Positions 1 to 9,192 of a stretch of DNA of 64,000 nt are shown here, one piece after another. Numbering within the stretch: the first letter of the stretch is position 1; each line of letters starts with the position of its first letter. The position numbers were made by a program, and so were the translations under genes. Origin of the DNA: Microbulbifer celer (GTDB lineage Bacteria > Pseudomonadota > Gammaproteobacteria > Pseudomonadales > Cellvibrionaceae); NCBI RefSeq assembly GCF_020991125.1, contig NZ_CP087715.1, positions 248,001 through 312,000 on the forward strand, read 5' to 3'. The notes under the pieces are model-generated. The model saw nothing but the letters and a program-made list of their open reading frames with translations. It did no database searches and was not told the DNA's origin.

Positions 1-420
1 GGTGGTTTCATCGTGGTCATCTGCGGTATTTTCTACCGTCAGCACCAGTCGAGTGAGTGCGCTGTCGTCAGTCAGCGTTGAGCAGTCTGTGGCGGCGTCC
101 AGCTGGATATCCTGCTGTCGCACCAGGCGTTCCCGGAATCGCGCGCTGGCGGCGCTTACACGCGGCGTGGGCGGTATGGTGAAACAAAGCCGGGTGCTTT
201 GGTCCAGTCGCAGCGCCGATGACTGATTGCGCTCCAGTCCGACCTGTAGTTCGACCTGCTGTGGATAGGGTATGAGTGCCGGGATACGCGGATCGTGTGG
301 TGCGTGATTAGCGGTTTCTGCTTTTGCCAGTGGTAGACAGGCAAGTGCGAGCAGGCCCGTCAGCGTATTCTTTATCACACGGTCTTGTTGGGAAACTGGG
401 CTTTCCATTGTGATTGCCAT
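1..420 (-). CDS. beta-N-acetylhexosaminidase (GH20), N-terminal part, cut by window edge
   Basis: An open frame of 140 codons runs from an ATG at 420 off the left edge with no stop. The first ~32 residues look like a signal peptide (a hydrophobic run LTGLLALACLPLAKA followed by ETANH). The mature start contains PALIPYPQQVELQVG, the opening strand typical of the GH20b domain that precedes the catalytic barrel of bacterial exo-beta-N-acetylhexosaminidases. Such enzymes remove terminal GlcNAc/GalNAc from chitin oligomers, glycans or muropeptides. An in-frame ATG at 408 is an alternative start. The gene lies 47 bp downstream of the PLP enzyme on the same strand, so they are probably co-transcribed. 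The catalytic domain is outside the window, so the GH20 assignment rests on the N-terminal domain only. Confidence 0.6.
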   Translation of the reverse strand, partial: MAITMESPVSQQDRVIKNTLTGLLALACLPLAKAETANHAPHDPRIPALIPYPQQVELQVGLERNQSSALRLDQSTRLCFTIPPTPRVSAASARFRERLVRQQDIQLDAATDCSTLTDDSALTRLVLTVENTADDHDETT

Positions 421-467
421 AGTAGTCCGTCGTTATTATTGAATGACTGGGCTTGCTCGGATGCGAT

Positions 468-1670
468 TCAGAAAAACGTCTCCACTCGCTCGACAACCGT
501 GTAATCATCGTCGACTACCAGAAGCTGTCGCCACTTGTCGAAAGTGAGACAGGGGTGAGAGGTGGAGAATGCGATTATGTCGCCTACTTGCAAATCCGCA
601 TTTTGCGGTACCTGCATCATCGCATGCTGATCCATGATGGCGGTAAGCTTCCACGCTGTCGGGGCTGCTGTCGGTTTCTGGTCGCTGCCGGGGCGAAAGT
701 GCAGTTCCGGCTGCGGCAGCCCGGCATCGTAGGCGGCATCGCGCTTTCCGAAAGCGATAATCGCCATATCGGGTTCCGGTCGGGATTGCACATAAGCCCA
801 GATTTCCAGACTCGACTGCAGGTCGCCGACGGGACAGCACTGGTTTTGCAGCCGGGCCATCACAGCTGCCTGTGCCTGCTGGTAAATGCCGCGATCGTGG
901 GTGAGGTAGCAGCCCGGGCGGATCACCGGCAGGATGCGTTGATCGTCATGATCGGTAAATACGGCACTGACCACGTCGTACCAGGCGGAGCCCGCGCCAC
1001 TCAGGATGACCGGTTCGCACTGGATATACCCTTGCGCGATCAGGTCGAGACAGAGATCCCGGGTCTGTTGCAGGTGGGTGCGCACTCTGGCTTCCGCATC
1101 TTCTCCGTGGATCAGGCCTTCGTAGGTTTCCACGCCGCACAATTTCAGTGATCGCCAGTGGGCGATTTCCTCACAAACCTCGATGGCCTGATCGGCATTG
1201 CGACACCCGGTGCGCCCGCCGGATACCCCGAATTCCAGCAACAGTTGCAGGCACTGCTCCTGCTGGGAAAAGAATGCGCCGAGCTGACTTGCGTTCTGCG
1301 CCGAGTCCACCAGGCAGTAAAAGTCCAGGCCCGGGAAATCACGCAGCAGCGCACTGACATCTGCGCAGTTCTGTTTTCCCACCAGCTGGTTCGCCATCAG
1401 GATACGTGACACGCCCGCTTCAGCCGCCACCCGGGCCTGTGCCGGGGTCGCCAGCGTCATGCCCCAGGCGCCGGCGGCCACCTGGTGGCGAAAGAACGCC
1501 GGCACCATGGTGGTCTTTCCATGGGGGGCCAGTTTGACCCCGCGCTCATCGGCAAAGCGCTGCATCCAGTGCAGGTTGTGCTGGAGCCGTGTGCAATAGA
1601 TCACTGCGGCGGGCAGTGCGATCTCTTCCCGGAGCAGGTTGAGAGGGGCGGAATCGGAGGGTGAACGCAT
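468..1670 (-). CDS. D-threonine aldolase / D-serine dehydratase-like PLP enzyme (amino acid deaminase)
   Basis: This 400-residue protein has the fold-type III (alanine-racemase-like) N-terminal barrel. The motif PHGKTTM places the presumed PLP-binding lysine at residue 52. Near the C-terminus, STSHPCLTFDKW (His372, Cys374) matches the metal-binding site of the D-threonine aldolase / eukaryotic-type D-serine dehydratase family. Members use PLP plus a divalent metal to cleave or deaminate D-hydroxy amino acids; the exact substrate cannot be read from sequence. It is divergent from an RpiR regulator, D-aminoacylase and RidA. RidA removes reactive enamine/imine intermediates made by PLP dehydratases, so the context supports D-amino-acid breakdown. 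The ATG at 1670 gives the expected N-terminus for the family. Confidence 0.85.
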   Translation of the reverse strand: MRSPSDSAPLNLLREEIALPAAVIYCTRLQHNLHWMQRFADERGVKLAPHGKTTMVPAFFRHQVAAGAWGMTLATPAQARVAAEAGVSRILMANQLVGKQNCADVSALLRDFPGLDFYCLVDSAQNASQLGAFFSQQEQCLQLLLEFGVSGGRTGCRNADQAIEVCEEIAHWRSLKLCGVETYEGLIHGEDAEARVRTHLQQTRDLCLDLIAQGYIQCEPVILSGAGSAWYDVVSAVFTDHDDQRILPVIRPGCYLTHDRGIYQQAQAAVMARLQNQCCPVGDLQSSLEIWAYVQSRPEPDMAIIAFGKRDAAYDAGLPQPELHFRPGSDQKPTAAPTAWKLTAIMDQHAMMQVPQNADLQVGDIIAFSTSHPCLTFDKWRQLLVVDDDYTVVERVETFF

Positions 1671-1783
1671 GAACTCTTTCCTGACTGTTCTAAGGATGCA
1701 CTGGCGTCAATGACGATGCCGGAAAAACTGCCTCTGTGTATGGCGGGTATTCTGAAAGAAATTACCATAAAAATAAACAAGTA

Positions 1784-1812
1784 TTGAAAATATCAAACAC
1801 GATACCTATACT
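1784..1812 (+). promoter_or_regulatory. sigma-70-type promoter for the RpiR / D-aminoacylase operon
   Basis: TTGAAA (1784-1789) and TATACT (1807-1812) are separated by exactly 17 bp in an AT-rich divergent intergenic region. This predicts a start near 1819, about 87 nt upstream of the regulator's GTG. It is a strong match to the vegetative promoter consensus. Nearby GAAA/TTTC-type elements (for example 1753-1760) could be operators for the RpiR protein, but that part is conjecture. Confidence 0.6.
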
Positions 1813-1905
1813 GGGCCGACTTACGTAACATCCATATCCGGTTAATACAGCAGCTAAAAAGCCGCTTAGAAAGTTGGAAATCATAGAAGAACAGGATAAA
1901 TCGCC

Positions 1906-2772
1906 GTGAGTCACGAACCGGATATTGTGTCGAAAATCAACGCCCACTACGGCCAGCTTCGGGATGCGGAGCAGAAAATTGCCGCGCTGGTGCTGGACGA
2001 TATCAGCTTTGCCGCCCATGCCAGTATCAGTGAGCTGGCGACCAAAGCCGGTGTGAGCGAGGCGACGATTACCCGCTTTGCCAAAGCGATCGACTGCAAG
2101 AATGTACGCGACCTCAAGTTGCGCCTGGCCCAGGCGCTGGCCGTAGGTCAGCGCTTCTATACCGAAGTGAAGGCAGAGCCGGGGTCGCATTATGGCGTGT
2201 ATGAGGAAATCAAAACGGCGCTGGATCACAACGCCGGGTTGATTACCGAGGCGGTGATTGAGCCGGCGGTTGCCGCGCTGGCAACGGCGCGACAGATATT
2301 GGTATTCGGCGTTGGCGGCGGATCCACGGTGATGGCCCAGGAGTGCCAGCATCGCTTTTTCCGCCTCGGATTTCCCGCCACCGCCTATTCCGATCCGATG
2401 CTGATGCGCATGGCCGCCTCCACCATCGACAGCAACGATGTGGTGTTGTGTCTGTCCCTCGGCGGATACAGCCCGGACGTACAGGAAGCTGCGGAAATTG
2501 CCCGCGAATATGGCGCGACACTGGTGGGGGTTACGGTTGCCGATTCGCCGCTGTCGAAAGTGCTGCACCATCTGGTGCCCATGGAGCCCCTGGAGACAGA
2601 TTACATTTTCAAGCCAACCGCAGCCCGTTACGTGATGCTTGCCGCGATCGATGTACTGGCAACGGAGCTTGCCGTGAAACAGAAGCGCAAAAGCCGCGAG
2701 GCGCTCAGGCGTCTTAAACATACTCTGGACAGTCACAAGCACGGTGAAGACCGCCTGCCATTGGGAGACTGA
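1906..2772 (+). CDS. MurR/RpiR family transcriptional regulator
   Basis: This 288-residue protein has an N-terminal RpiR helix-turn-helix (about residues 1-77; SISELATKAGVSEATITRFAK is the recognition region) and a C-terminal SIS sugar-phosphate-binding domain (about 115-255, with GVGGGSTVMAQE and LSLGGYSPDVQE). Family members sense phosphorylated sugars or related metabolites and control adjacent catabolic genes. The start is GTG at 1906, preceded by AGGA at 1893-1896. It is the first gene of the rightward operon and diverges from the PLP enzyme/hexosaminidase pair, so it probably regulates both arms. The ligand may be an amino-sugar phosphate given the hexosaminidase neighbour, which is inference. 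Confidence 0.88.
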   Translation: MSHEPDIVSKINAHYGQLRDAEQKIAALVLDDISFAAHASISELATKAGVSEATITRFAKAIDCKNVRDLKLRLAQALAVGQRFYTEVKAEPGSHYGVYEEIKTALDHNAGLITEAVIEPAVAALATARQILVFGVGGGSTVMAQECQHRFFRLGFPATAYSDPMLMRMAASTIDSNDVVLCLSLGGYSPDVQEAAEIAREYGATLVGVTVADSPLSKVLHHLVPMEPLETDYIFKPTAARYVMLAAIDVLATELAVKQKRKSREALRRLKHTLDSHKHGEDRLPLGD

Positions 2773-2793
2773 CCGACACTCACAGGAAAGTGA

Positions 2794-4263
2794 ATGACTT
2801 TTACCTCGGTAATTCGCAATGCGCAGATCGTCGATGGTAGTGGCGCTCCCGCCTATTACGGAGACCTGGCCATCAGCGGTGGTCATATTCTGCGAATTGC
2901 CCCGTCCAGCGGCGGCGGTTTTTCCGATAGCGAGTTACGCCAGCTGGACGTCGAGGAAATCATGGATGCCCGCGGTCTGGTGCTGGCGCCGGGCTTTATT
3001 GATGTGCACACCCATGACGACCTGGCAGTGATTCACAATCCACAGGTGCCGGCAAAAATCACCCAGGGAGTGACCACGGTGGTGGTCGGCAACTGTGGAA
3101 TCAGTGCCAGTCCGGTAAGTCTCGACAGTGATCCGCCGGATCCTCTCAATCTTCTGGGGCCGAAAGCGCGGTTTTGCTACCCGAACTTTTCCGACTATGC
3201 CCGCGCCGTGCAAAAAGCGCGACCGAATGTAAATGTAGCCGCGCTGATTGGCCATACTTCCCTGCGCAACAATCACATGAGCAGTCTCCAGCGCACGGCC
3301 ACGCAAGCCGAGCTGACCGCCATGAAGCAACAGTTGCGACGCGCCCTGCAGCAGGGCGCCATCGGTCTCAGTTCCGGCCTCGCCTACGGCAATGCCAAAT
3401 GTGCCGATACCGCGGAAGTGCTGGAGATGGTCTCGGTACTTGCCGAGCAGGGTGGGGTTTACACCACGCACCTGCGCACGGAGTTTGAACAGATTCTGGA
3501 GGCGATTGATGAGGCGCTGCTCACTGCCCGTGAACATCGGGTGCCACTGATTATTTCCCACCTGAAATGTGCCGGACGCGGAAACTGGGGTCGCAGTGAT
3601 GCGGTGTTGTCTTCGCTGGAGTCGGCTGCCAAACACCAAACGCTGGCCTGTGACTGTTACCCCTATACCGCCAGCTCCAGCACCCTGGACCTGGCACAAG
3701 TCACTGACGATATCGATATTTTCATTACCTGGTCGGAGCCTTATCCGGATCAGGGAGGCCGGCCGTTGGCGGAGATTGCCAAAGCCTGGAACCTTACCCG
3801 TTATCAGGCCGCGCAAAGATTGCAGCCGGCCGGCGCGGTCTATCACTGTATGAGCGACAGTGATGTGCAGAATATTCTGCGTCACCCGTTGACCATGGTG
3901 GGGTCAGATGGCCTGCCCAATGACCCGCATCCGCACCCGAGGCTGTGGGGCGCTTTTCCCAGAGTGCTTGCCCATTATGGTAGGGAGCTGGGGCTGCTGG
4001 ACCTGCCACAGGCGGTGCACAAAATGACGGGACTGTCCGCGAAAAACTTTGGTTTGCAGGGACGCGGGCTGATTCGCGAGGGATTCTGTGCAGACCTGGT
4101 GTTGTTCGATTACGACGCTCTCGAGTCAGCAGCAAGTTATTCCGAGCCGCAGAAAGCGGCCCGGGGGATTCACCGGGTGTGGGTGAACGGAGTATGTAGT
4201 TATTCTGAAGGCAAGGTACTCGAGGGGAGAAGTGGTGCATTCCTGTTTCGTAGTGCGCGATAA
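2794..4263 (+). CDS. N-acyl-D-amino-acid deacylase (D-aminoacylase)
   Basis: A 489-residue amidohydrolase-superfamily protein. It has a small N-terminal beta domain, then the TIM barrel with the zinc motif HTHDD (His72, His74) and NCGIS with Cys101. The Cys lies 29 residues after the first His, as in characterised D-aminoacylases. Further barrel ligands are in GLAYG, THLRTE and ISHLKCAG, and the conserved GSDGLPNDPHPHPR segment follows. It hydrolyses N-acyl-D-amino acids to free D-amino acids in the cytoplasm. The ATG at 2794 has AGGAAAG five to six bases upstream and lies 21 bp after the regulator, so the two are co-transcribed. Together with the PLP enzyme it could release and then degrade D-amino acids. 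Confidence 0.92.
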   Translation: MTFTSVIRNAQIVDGSGAPAYYGDLAISGGHILRIAPSSGGGFSDSELRQLDVEEIMDARGLVLAPGFIDVHTHDDLAVIHNPQVPAKITQGVTTVVVGNCGISASPVSLDSDPPDPLNLLGPKARFCYPNFSDYARAVQKARPNVNVAALIGHTSLRNNHMSSLQRTATQAELTAMKQQLRRALQQGAIGLSSGLAYGNAKCADTAEVLEMVSVLAEQGGVYTTHLRTEFEQILEAIDEALLTAREHRVPLIISHLKCAGRGNWGRSDAVLSSLESAAKHQTLACDCYPYTASSSTLDLAQVTDDIDIFITWSEPYPDQGGRPLAEIAKAWNLTRYQAAQRLQPAGAVYHCMSDSDVQNILRHPLTMVGSDGLPNDPHPHPRLWGAFPRVLAHYGRELGLLDLPQAVHKMTGLSAKNFGLQGRGLIREGFCADLVLFDYDALESAASYSEPQKAARGIHRVWVNGVCSYSEGKVLEGRSGAFLFRSAR

Positions 4264-4341
4264 ACCGGCGCGGCGACCTATCTGTTCACTGCACTGCGGA
4301 AAGTATTTGCAGCAATTTTTTATACAAAATGTGAGGTAATC

Positions 4342-4731
4342 ATGATCCAGAGATTCGGTGCAGAAGGTGGAACCGGAACCGGGGGGCAGCACTTGCCCTT
4401 TTCCAGTGCGGTAGAAGCCGGTGGCTTTTTATACGTGTCCGGTCAGACGCCGATGTTGGATGGTGAAGTTGTGGAAGGTGGGATCGTCGAGCAGTCACGA
4501 CTGGCCATCGACAACTGTTTTTCAATCATGGATCGCGCCGGCTACAGTGCTTCGGACGTGGTGCATGTCACAGTGATTCTGACCGATGCAAGATACTTTC
4601 AGTCTTTCAATAAGGTGTTCAAGGAGCGGTTCGGTAAAAACCCGCCGGCGCGGATCTGTTCTGTCAGTGATCTGGTTGTAGACTGCAAGGTGGAAGTGGG
4701 CCTGGTCTGCTATAAGCAGCCGGTCATGTGA
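4342..4731 (+). CDS. RidA family enamine/imine deaminase
   Basis: A 129-residue YjgF/YER057c/UK114-fold protein with LYVSGQTPMLDGEV near the N-terminus and the hallmark NPPARICSVSDL segment, whose Arg binds the substrate carboxylate in RidA. RidA hydrolyses 2-aminoacrylate-type intermediates released by PLP-dependent dehydratases and protects other PLP enzymes. A clear GAGGTAA ribosome-binding site precedes the ATG. Its place directly after D-aminoacylase, with a D-amino-acid PLP enzyme across the divergent promoter, fits a dedicated detoxifying role in this pathway. Confidence 0.9.
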   Translation: MIQRFGAEGGTGTGGQHLPFSSAVEAGGFLYVSGQTPMLDGEVVEGGIVEQSRLAIDNCFSIMDRAGYSASDVVHVTVILTDARYFQSFNKVFKERFGKNPPARICSVSDLVVDCKVEVGLVCYKQPVM

Positions 4732-4830
4732 CAAGGTGGTACTTTAAGCAAACCTGAAAGAGGTATTTAATCAGGTCGGACTCGATAGCAAGAAATCTTC
4801 AAGAATAAAGAATATCGCTCGATCAACCCA

Positions 4831-6282
4831 ATGAATGCCAACTACTTTCTCGCCGCTTTCGGGCTCTACATCGTGCTGCTGATTGGTATCGGCTGGTTTT
4901 TCTCTCGTCGTGCGCAAGACAGTGACGATTTTCTACTGGCGGGCAGAGGTCTACCCGTTTTTCTCACTATTGGCACCACGGTTGCAACGATGGTTGGCAC
5001 CGGTTCGTCCATGGGGGCGGTCGGTTTCGGTTATGCCAATGGCTGGGTGGGGGCGCTGTACGGGTTTGGTGGTGCGGTGGGTATTCTGTTACTGGGGCTG
5101 TTGTTTGCACCCGTGCGTGCGCAGCGCTTTGCCACCATGAGTGAAGAGCTCGCTTCCTATGTGGGTGATCACCTGCTGGTCAAGAAAACCGTGGCTGTGC
5201 TGATTCTGCTGGCGTGTGTGGGGTGGCTGGGCGCTCACATTCTCGGGGGCAGTCTCTATCTGTCCTGGGTCAGTGGTATTGACCTGCAGCTGGCCAAGCT
5301 GCTGGTGGCACTGGGGTTCGGTATTTTCGTGGTGATCGGGGGCTATCATGCGGTGGTGTGGACAGATACCCTGCAGGCGATAGTGCTGTTCGTCGGCTTT
5401 CTGCTGATGGCGGGTTTTGCCGTCGATCAGGTGGGCGGCTGGAATACGATGGTGGGGGCCTGGTCTTATAGTGGGGCTTATAGTGAGGCTTCTGGTGAGA
5501 CTTCCGCACTGGCAACCAGCCGTGAATCCGGCCGTCTTCTCCCTGGCATTTCACTGGCTGCTGTGATCGCAGTGGGCGTGTTGGCAACGCCTTCTTTTCG
5601 GCAGCGTATTTATTCCGGGCGCAGTGTGCAATCGGTGCGCCGTTCCTTTTATGTGTCAGGCGGTGTGTATCTCCTGTTTTCTCTGGTGCCGGCGATCATC
5701 GGCATTTGCGCCTTCTTGCTGAATCCGGCATTGGAAAACCGAAACTACGCGTTTCCCTATCTCGCGCTGGAAGTATTGCCACTGGGAGTCGGGGTTCTGG
5801 TGTTGCTCGCGGGCCTTTCTGCCACCATGTCCAGCGCCAGTTCCGATGCCATTGCCGGGGTATCGGTGCTGGTGCGGGATTTACGTGCGCAATCCGTAGC
5901 GGAGACGGTTACCCAGTCTCGAATTGGCCTGTTACTGGTGATCGGCGTCGCGCTGGCACTGGCACTATTGTCCGACGACCTGATTGGCTATATCAGCAAA
6001 ATGATCTCCACCGTAATGTCCGGGCTATTTGTCTGTGGCCTGCTCGGACGCTTCTGGTCGCGCTTCACCTGGCAGGGCGCTATGGCAGCCATCATAGCGG
6101 GATCTTTTGCTTCTCTGGGTGTGATGGGTTGGTTCAATGTTTTCTGGGGAAACCCGGTGTTGCCGGCGGTGCTGACGGCGTTGCTCGCGGGGGGGCTGGT
6201 CAGTGTTATGACTGCCCCGACCGGGACGGGGGCCGAGGCGTCCACCCGCGCAGAGAGGGAGATTAAACTCGACGCTCGCTGA
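4831..6282 (+). CDS. sodium:solute symporter (SSS family)
   Basis: A 483-residue integral membrane protein with about 12-13 hydrophobic segments. The early motif DDFLLAGRGLPVFLTIGTT and the following GTGSSMGAVGFGYANGW are typical of SSS/PutP-like carriers. FRQRIYSGRS and LSATMSSASSDAIAG match the conserved middle and TM8-9 sodium-site regions. It should import a small organic substrate with sodium. As part of the D-amino-acid operon, the cargo may be an N-acyl-D-amino acid or D-amino acid, but specificity cannot be read. No strong ribosome-binding site is visible before the ATG at 4831. Confidence 0.88.
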   Translation: MNANYFLAAFGLYIVLLIGIGWFFSRRAQDSDDFLLAGRGLPVFLTIGTTVATMVGTGSSMGAVGFGYANGWVGALYGFGGAVGILLLGLLFAPVRAQRFATMSEELASYVGDHLLVKKTVAVLILLACVGWLGAHILGGSLYLSWVSGIDLQLAKLLVALGFGIFVVIGGYHAVVWTDTLQAIVLFVGFLLMAGFAVDQVGGWNTMVGAWSYSGAYSEASGETSALATSRESGRLLPGISLAAVIAVGVLATPSFRQRIYSGRSVQSVRRSFYVSGGVYLLFSLVPAIIGICAFLLNPALENRNYAFPYLALEVLPLGVGVLVLLAGLSATMSSASSDAIAGVSVLVRDLRAQSVAETVTQSRIGLLLVIGVALALALLSDDLIGYISKMISTVMSGLFVCGLLGRFWSRFTWQGAMAAIIAGSFASLGVMGWFNVFWGNPVLPAVLTALLAGGLVSVMTAPTGTGAEASTRAEREIKLDAR

Positions 6283-6399
6283 GGTCACATCGCCGCAAAA
6301 TCTGGCGCTCAAACCCCTCGCGCTCTATCATCATCCGCCTGCTTCGGGGGAGCTGTAATGCAGCTTCCGATTAATAATGATTAGAGTGCGAGAGGCTGT

Positions 6400-8607
6400 A
6401 TGAAACGGAAATTGATTTTCCTGCTGGCCGGCATGTTTGCCAGTTATTCTTCTGCAGAACAGTTGACCATTGATAGAATATTCTCCGATCCTGCCTTGAG
6501 CGGCACCAGCCCGCGCGCGCTGCAGTATTCCCCCGATGGCAGCCGCGTTACCTTCCTCAAGGGGCGCAAAGACGATTACAACCGCTACGACCTGTGGGAG
6601 TACCGCCTGAAAGATGGTGAAACCCGCATGCTGGTCAATTCCGACAAGCTCCACAGTGGCGAAGAAAACCTGTCCGATGAAGAGAAAGCCCGCCGTGAGC
6701 GTCAGCGGATCTTCGGCAGCGGGATCATGGAATACAGCTGGTCGAAAGACGGTAGGTCACTGCTGTTCCCTCTCGCCGGCGATGTGTTCTATTACGATCT
6801 CAACAATGGTCAGCCCAAGCGCCTGACAGAAACCGAAGCATTTGAGACCGACGTCCGCGTTTCCCCCAAAGGCAATCTGGTGTCGTTTATCCGCGACCAG
6901 AATATCTTTGTGGTCGACCTGAAAACCGGTAAAGAACGCCAGCTCACCACCGATGGTAAAGGTCCGATCAAAAATGGCATGGCGGAATTTGTGGCCCAGG
7001 AAGAAATGGACCGCATGACCGGCTACTGGTGGTCTCCGGATGAGAAAAATATCGCCTTCCTGCGGGTGGATGAGAGCCCGGTAGACGAAGTCACCCGCAG
7101 TGAAATCTATGCGGATCGCATCGATATGATCAAACAGCGCTATCCCGCAGCCGGCCGTCCCAATGTCAAAATCAAGCTGGGCGTACTGAATCTGGACAGC
7201 GGTAAGACCCGGTGGCTGAACCTGGGCGGGAACGAAGATATCTACATTCCCCGGGTAAAGTGGGCGCGTAGCGACCTGCTCTCTTACCAATGGCAGAACC
7301 GCAGCCAGCAAAAGCTGGAACTGCGCTTTGTGGATATCCCCAGTGGCAAAACCCGCACCGGCCTTACTGAAACCAGTGATACCTGGGTCAATCTCTTCCA
7401 CGACCTGCGTTTCCTGAAAGACAGCGATCGCTTCATCTGGGCATCGGAAAAGGACGGATTTAAACACCTGTATCTGTTTGATCTGGACGGTAAGCAGCTG
7501 GCGCAGATCACCAAGGGAGGTTGGGCCATCGACGCGCTGGAAGCCGTGGATGAGGGGGCCGGCAAGGTCTATTTCACGGGCCGTAAAGATACGCCCCTGG
7601 AGCGTCACCTTTACGTGGCGAATCTCGATGGATCCGGTGAGGTTGAAAAGATTTCCCGACGCGCCGGTATGCATCGCATCGCCTTTGCCAAAGATGCTTC
7701 CGGCTATATCGATACCTATTCCAATCCCACCACTCCCGCCCAGGTAAGTCTGCACAGTGCGGACGGTGAGCGTGTGACCTGGTTGCAGGAAAACAAAGTG
7801 GAGCAGGGCCACCCATTGTTCCCCTACGTGAGCGACTGGATCGAGCCCGAGTTCGGCACCATCGATGCGCCGGAAGGTCATACCCTCTACTACCGCATGT
7901 ACAAGCCGGCTGGCTTCGATGCGAGCAAACAATATCCGGTGATGGTCTACCTCTACGGTGGCCCCCATGCGCAGCTCGTGACCAACAGTTGGGATCGCCC
8001 GTTTAATCAGTACATGGCCCAGCAGGGGTATGTGGTATTCACCCTGGATAACCGCGGCTCCGCCAATCGCGGTAAAGCGTTTGAGGATCCCATTTTCAAG
8101 AAAATGGGATCGGTGGAAGTCGATGATCAGGTAAGCGGAGTTAAATTCCTGCGCTCACTGCCATTCGTGGACCCCGAGCGCATCGGTGTATACGGCCACA
8201 GCTACGGCGGCTACATGGCGCTGATGACCATGTTCAAGGCGGGAGATTATTTCAAGGCCGGCATTTCCGGCGCACCGGTAACCGACTGGGGGCTGTACGA
8301 TACCCACTATACCGAGCGCTACATGGGCAATCCCAATGAAGTACCCGAAGCCTACAAGGCCGCTTCGGTATTCCCTTACGCCGATGGCCTCAAGGGCCCG
8401 CTGTTGATTTACCATGGAATGGCCGATGACAACGTGTTGTTTACCAATACCACCAAACTCATCAAGCAGTTGCAGGACAATGGTCAGCAGTTCGAGCTGA
8501 TGACTTATCCGGGTAAGAAACACAGTCTGCGCGGCAAGGAAACCCGCAAGCACTGGTTCCAGATGATGAAGGATTTCTTCGATCGCAATCTGAAAGCGGA
8601 GCGTTGA
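6400..8607 (+). CDS. dipeptidyl peptidase IV-like S9 serine peptidase
   Basis: This 735-residue protein begins with a Sec signal peptide (cleavage likely after FASYSSA). It has the DPPIV N-terminal beta-propeller (about 40-470, including EEMDRMTGYWWSPD with the substrate-N-terminus-binding Glu pair) and a C-terminal alpha/beta hydrolase domain. The catalytic triad is Ser601 in GHSYGGY, Asp676 in HGMADDN and His708 in KKHSLRG. It should release X-Pro/X-Ala dipeptides in the periplasm. It follows the symporter with a 117-bp gap and may be separately transcribed. A GAGAGG element lies upstream of the ATG. A hairpin (8620-8639) follows the stop but lacks an adjacent U-run. Confidence 0.92.
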   Translation: MKRKLIFLLAGMFASYSSAEQLTIDRIFSDPALSGTSPRALQYSPDGSRVTFLKGRKDDYNRYDLWEYRLKDGETRMLVNSDKLHSGEENLSDEEKARRERQRIFGSGIMEYSWSKDGRSLLFPLAGDVFYYDLNNGQPKRLTETEAFETDVRVSPKGNLVSFIRDQNIFVVDLKTGKERQLTTDGKGPIKNGMAEFVAQEEMDRMTGYWWSPDEKNIAFLRVDESPVDEVTRSEIYADRIDMIKQRYPAAGRPNVKIKLGVLNLDSGKTRWLNLGGNEDIYIPRVKWARSDLLSYQWQNRSQQKLELRFVDIPSGKTRTGLTETSDTWVNLFHDLRFLKDSDRFIWASEKDGFKHLYLFDLDGKQLAQITKGGWAIDALEAVDEGAGKVYFTGRKDTPLERHLYVANLDGSGEVEKISRRAGMHRIAFAKDASGYIDTYSNPTTPAQVSLHSADGERVTWLQENKVEQGHPLFPYVSDWIEPEFGTIDAPEGHTLYYRMYKPAGFDASKQYPVMVYLYGGPHAQLVTNSWDRPFNQYMAQQGYVVFTLDNRGSANRGKAFEDPIFKKMGSVEVDDQVSGVKFLRSLPFVDPERIGVYGHSYGGYMALMTMFKAGDYFKAGISGAPVTDWGLYDTHYTERYMGNPNEVPEAYKAASVFPYADGLKGPLLIYHGMADDNVLFTNTTKLIKQLQDNGQQFELMTYPGKKHSLRGKETRKHWFQMMKDFFDRNLKAER

Positions 8608-8697
8608 TTTCTAACCGGCTGCCGGTGTCATCACCGGCATGCCGCTCACTTTTTGCCCGTTGCTCTTTGCCAGTTCCTCTTTGCCCGTTTTTCTCAC

Positions 8698-8949
8698 TCA
8701 GTGGCCACTGTCACCACTCCTGATGCGCCGGTACAGCTGGTCTTTCATGCGCGCACGGCGGACTTTCAGTTCCGTAAAGTGCGCATCGTCCGTTGCCACC
8801 CCGCGCTCCTCCAGCCCGCGAATCTCTTTATCCAACCGGTGATAGGTCTCGCTATCGTTCCTGAACGCCAGATTCTCCTCGCGCAGGTGACGGATGGTAT
8901 CGGTGTATTGGGGGAAATCAGACTCCAGTGTATGCGGCTGTATTGGCAT
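8698..8949 (-). CDS. YdcH/DUF465 family small coiled-coil protein
   Basis: An 83-residue, highly charged helical protein. The pattern FPQYTDTIRHLREENLAF and LDKEIRGLEERG, ending in KVRRARMKDQLYRRI, is typical of the YdcH/DUF465 family of short helical-hairpin proteins of unknown function. GGAG stands upstream of the ATG. It is monocistronic, between the DPPIV-like peptidase and the siderophore receptor on the opposite strand. Confidence 0.8.
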   Translation of the reverse strand: MPIQPHTLESDFPQYTDTIRHLREENLAFRNDSETYHRLDKEIRGLEERGVATDDAHFTELKVRRARMKDQLYRRIRSGDSGH

Positions 8950-9111
8950 GAAACTGTCTCCGGGTTGCAGGTAAAAGACAGGGAAGAGCCCCTGATGACA
9001 GTTTAGTGTTGGATTGGACGACAGAGAGGGGGATTTCCGAGTGGGCTTAGCGTCGCCACTCCGTCGACAGGGCGAGAGTAATTAAGAGTAAGCGCTATAC
9101 ACATAAAAACT

Positions 9112-9153
9112 AAATGAGAATTGGTTGCATTTGCTTTTGTTGTCCACTAGACT
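9112..9153 (+). promoter_or_regulatory. candidate Fur-controlled promoter of the TonB receptor
   Basis: TTGCAT (9125-9130) and TAGACT (9148-9153) are spaced 17 bp apart upstream of the receptor. The overlapping sequence AAATGAGAATTGGTTGCAT (from 9112) carries a good left Fur half-site (TGAGAAT against the consensus TGATAAT) and a weak right half. Repression by iron-loaded Fur, encoded in this window at 35 kb, would fit the receptor's role. The operator call is tentative because only one half matches well. Confidence 0.45.
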
Positions 9154-9192
9154 GCCGGCCGAATTTAAGGGGTAACTTCTGGGGACGTATTG

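Noticed and set aside
453-1151. Long plus-strand frame of 232 codons
   Set aside because: It lies antisense to the PLP enzyme, whose motifs and codon use are clear; no family resemblance.
1762-2886. 374-codon minus-strand frame over the RpiR gene
   Set aside because: Antisense shadow of the RpiR and D-aminoacylase genes; composition is mirror-like (rich in His/Arg/Gln).
8620-8639. Hairpin after the DPPIV-like gene as a terminator
   Set aside because: The T-run is about 10 bp beyond the stem, so intrinsic termination is doubtful.
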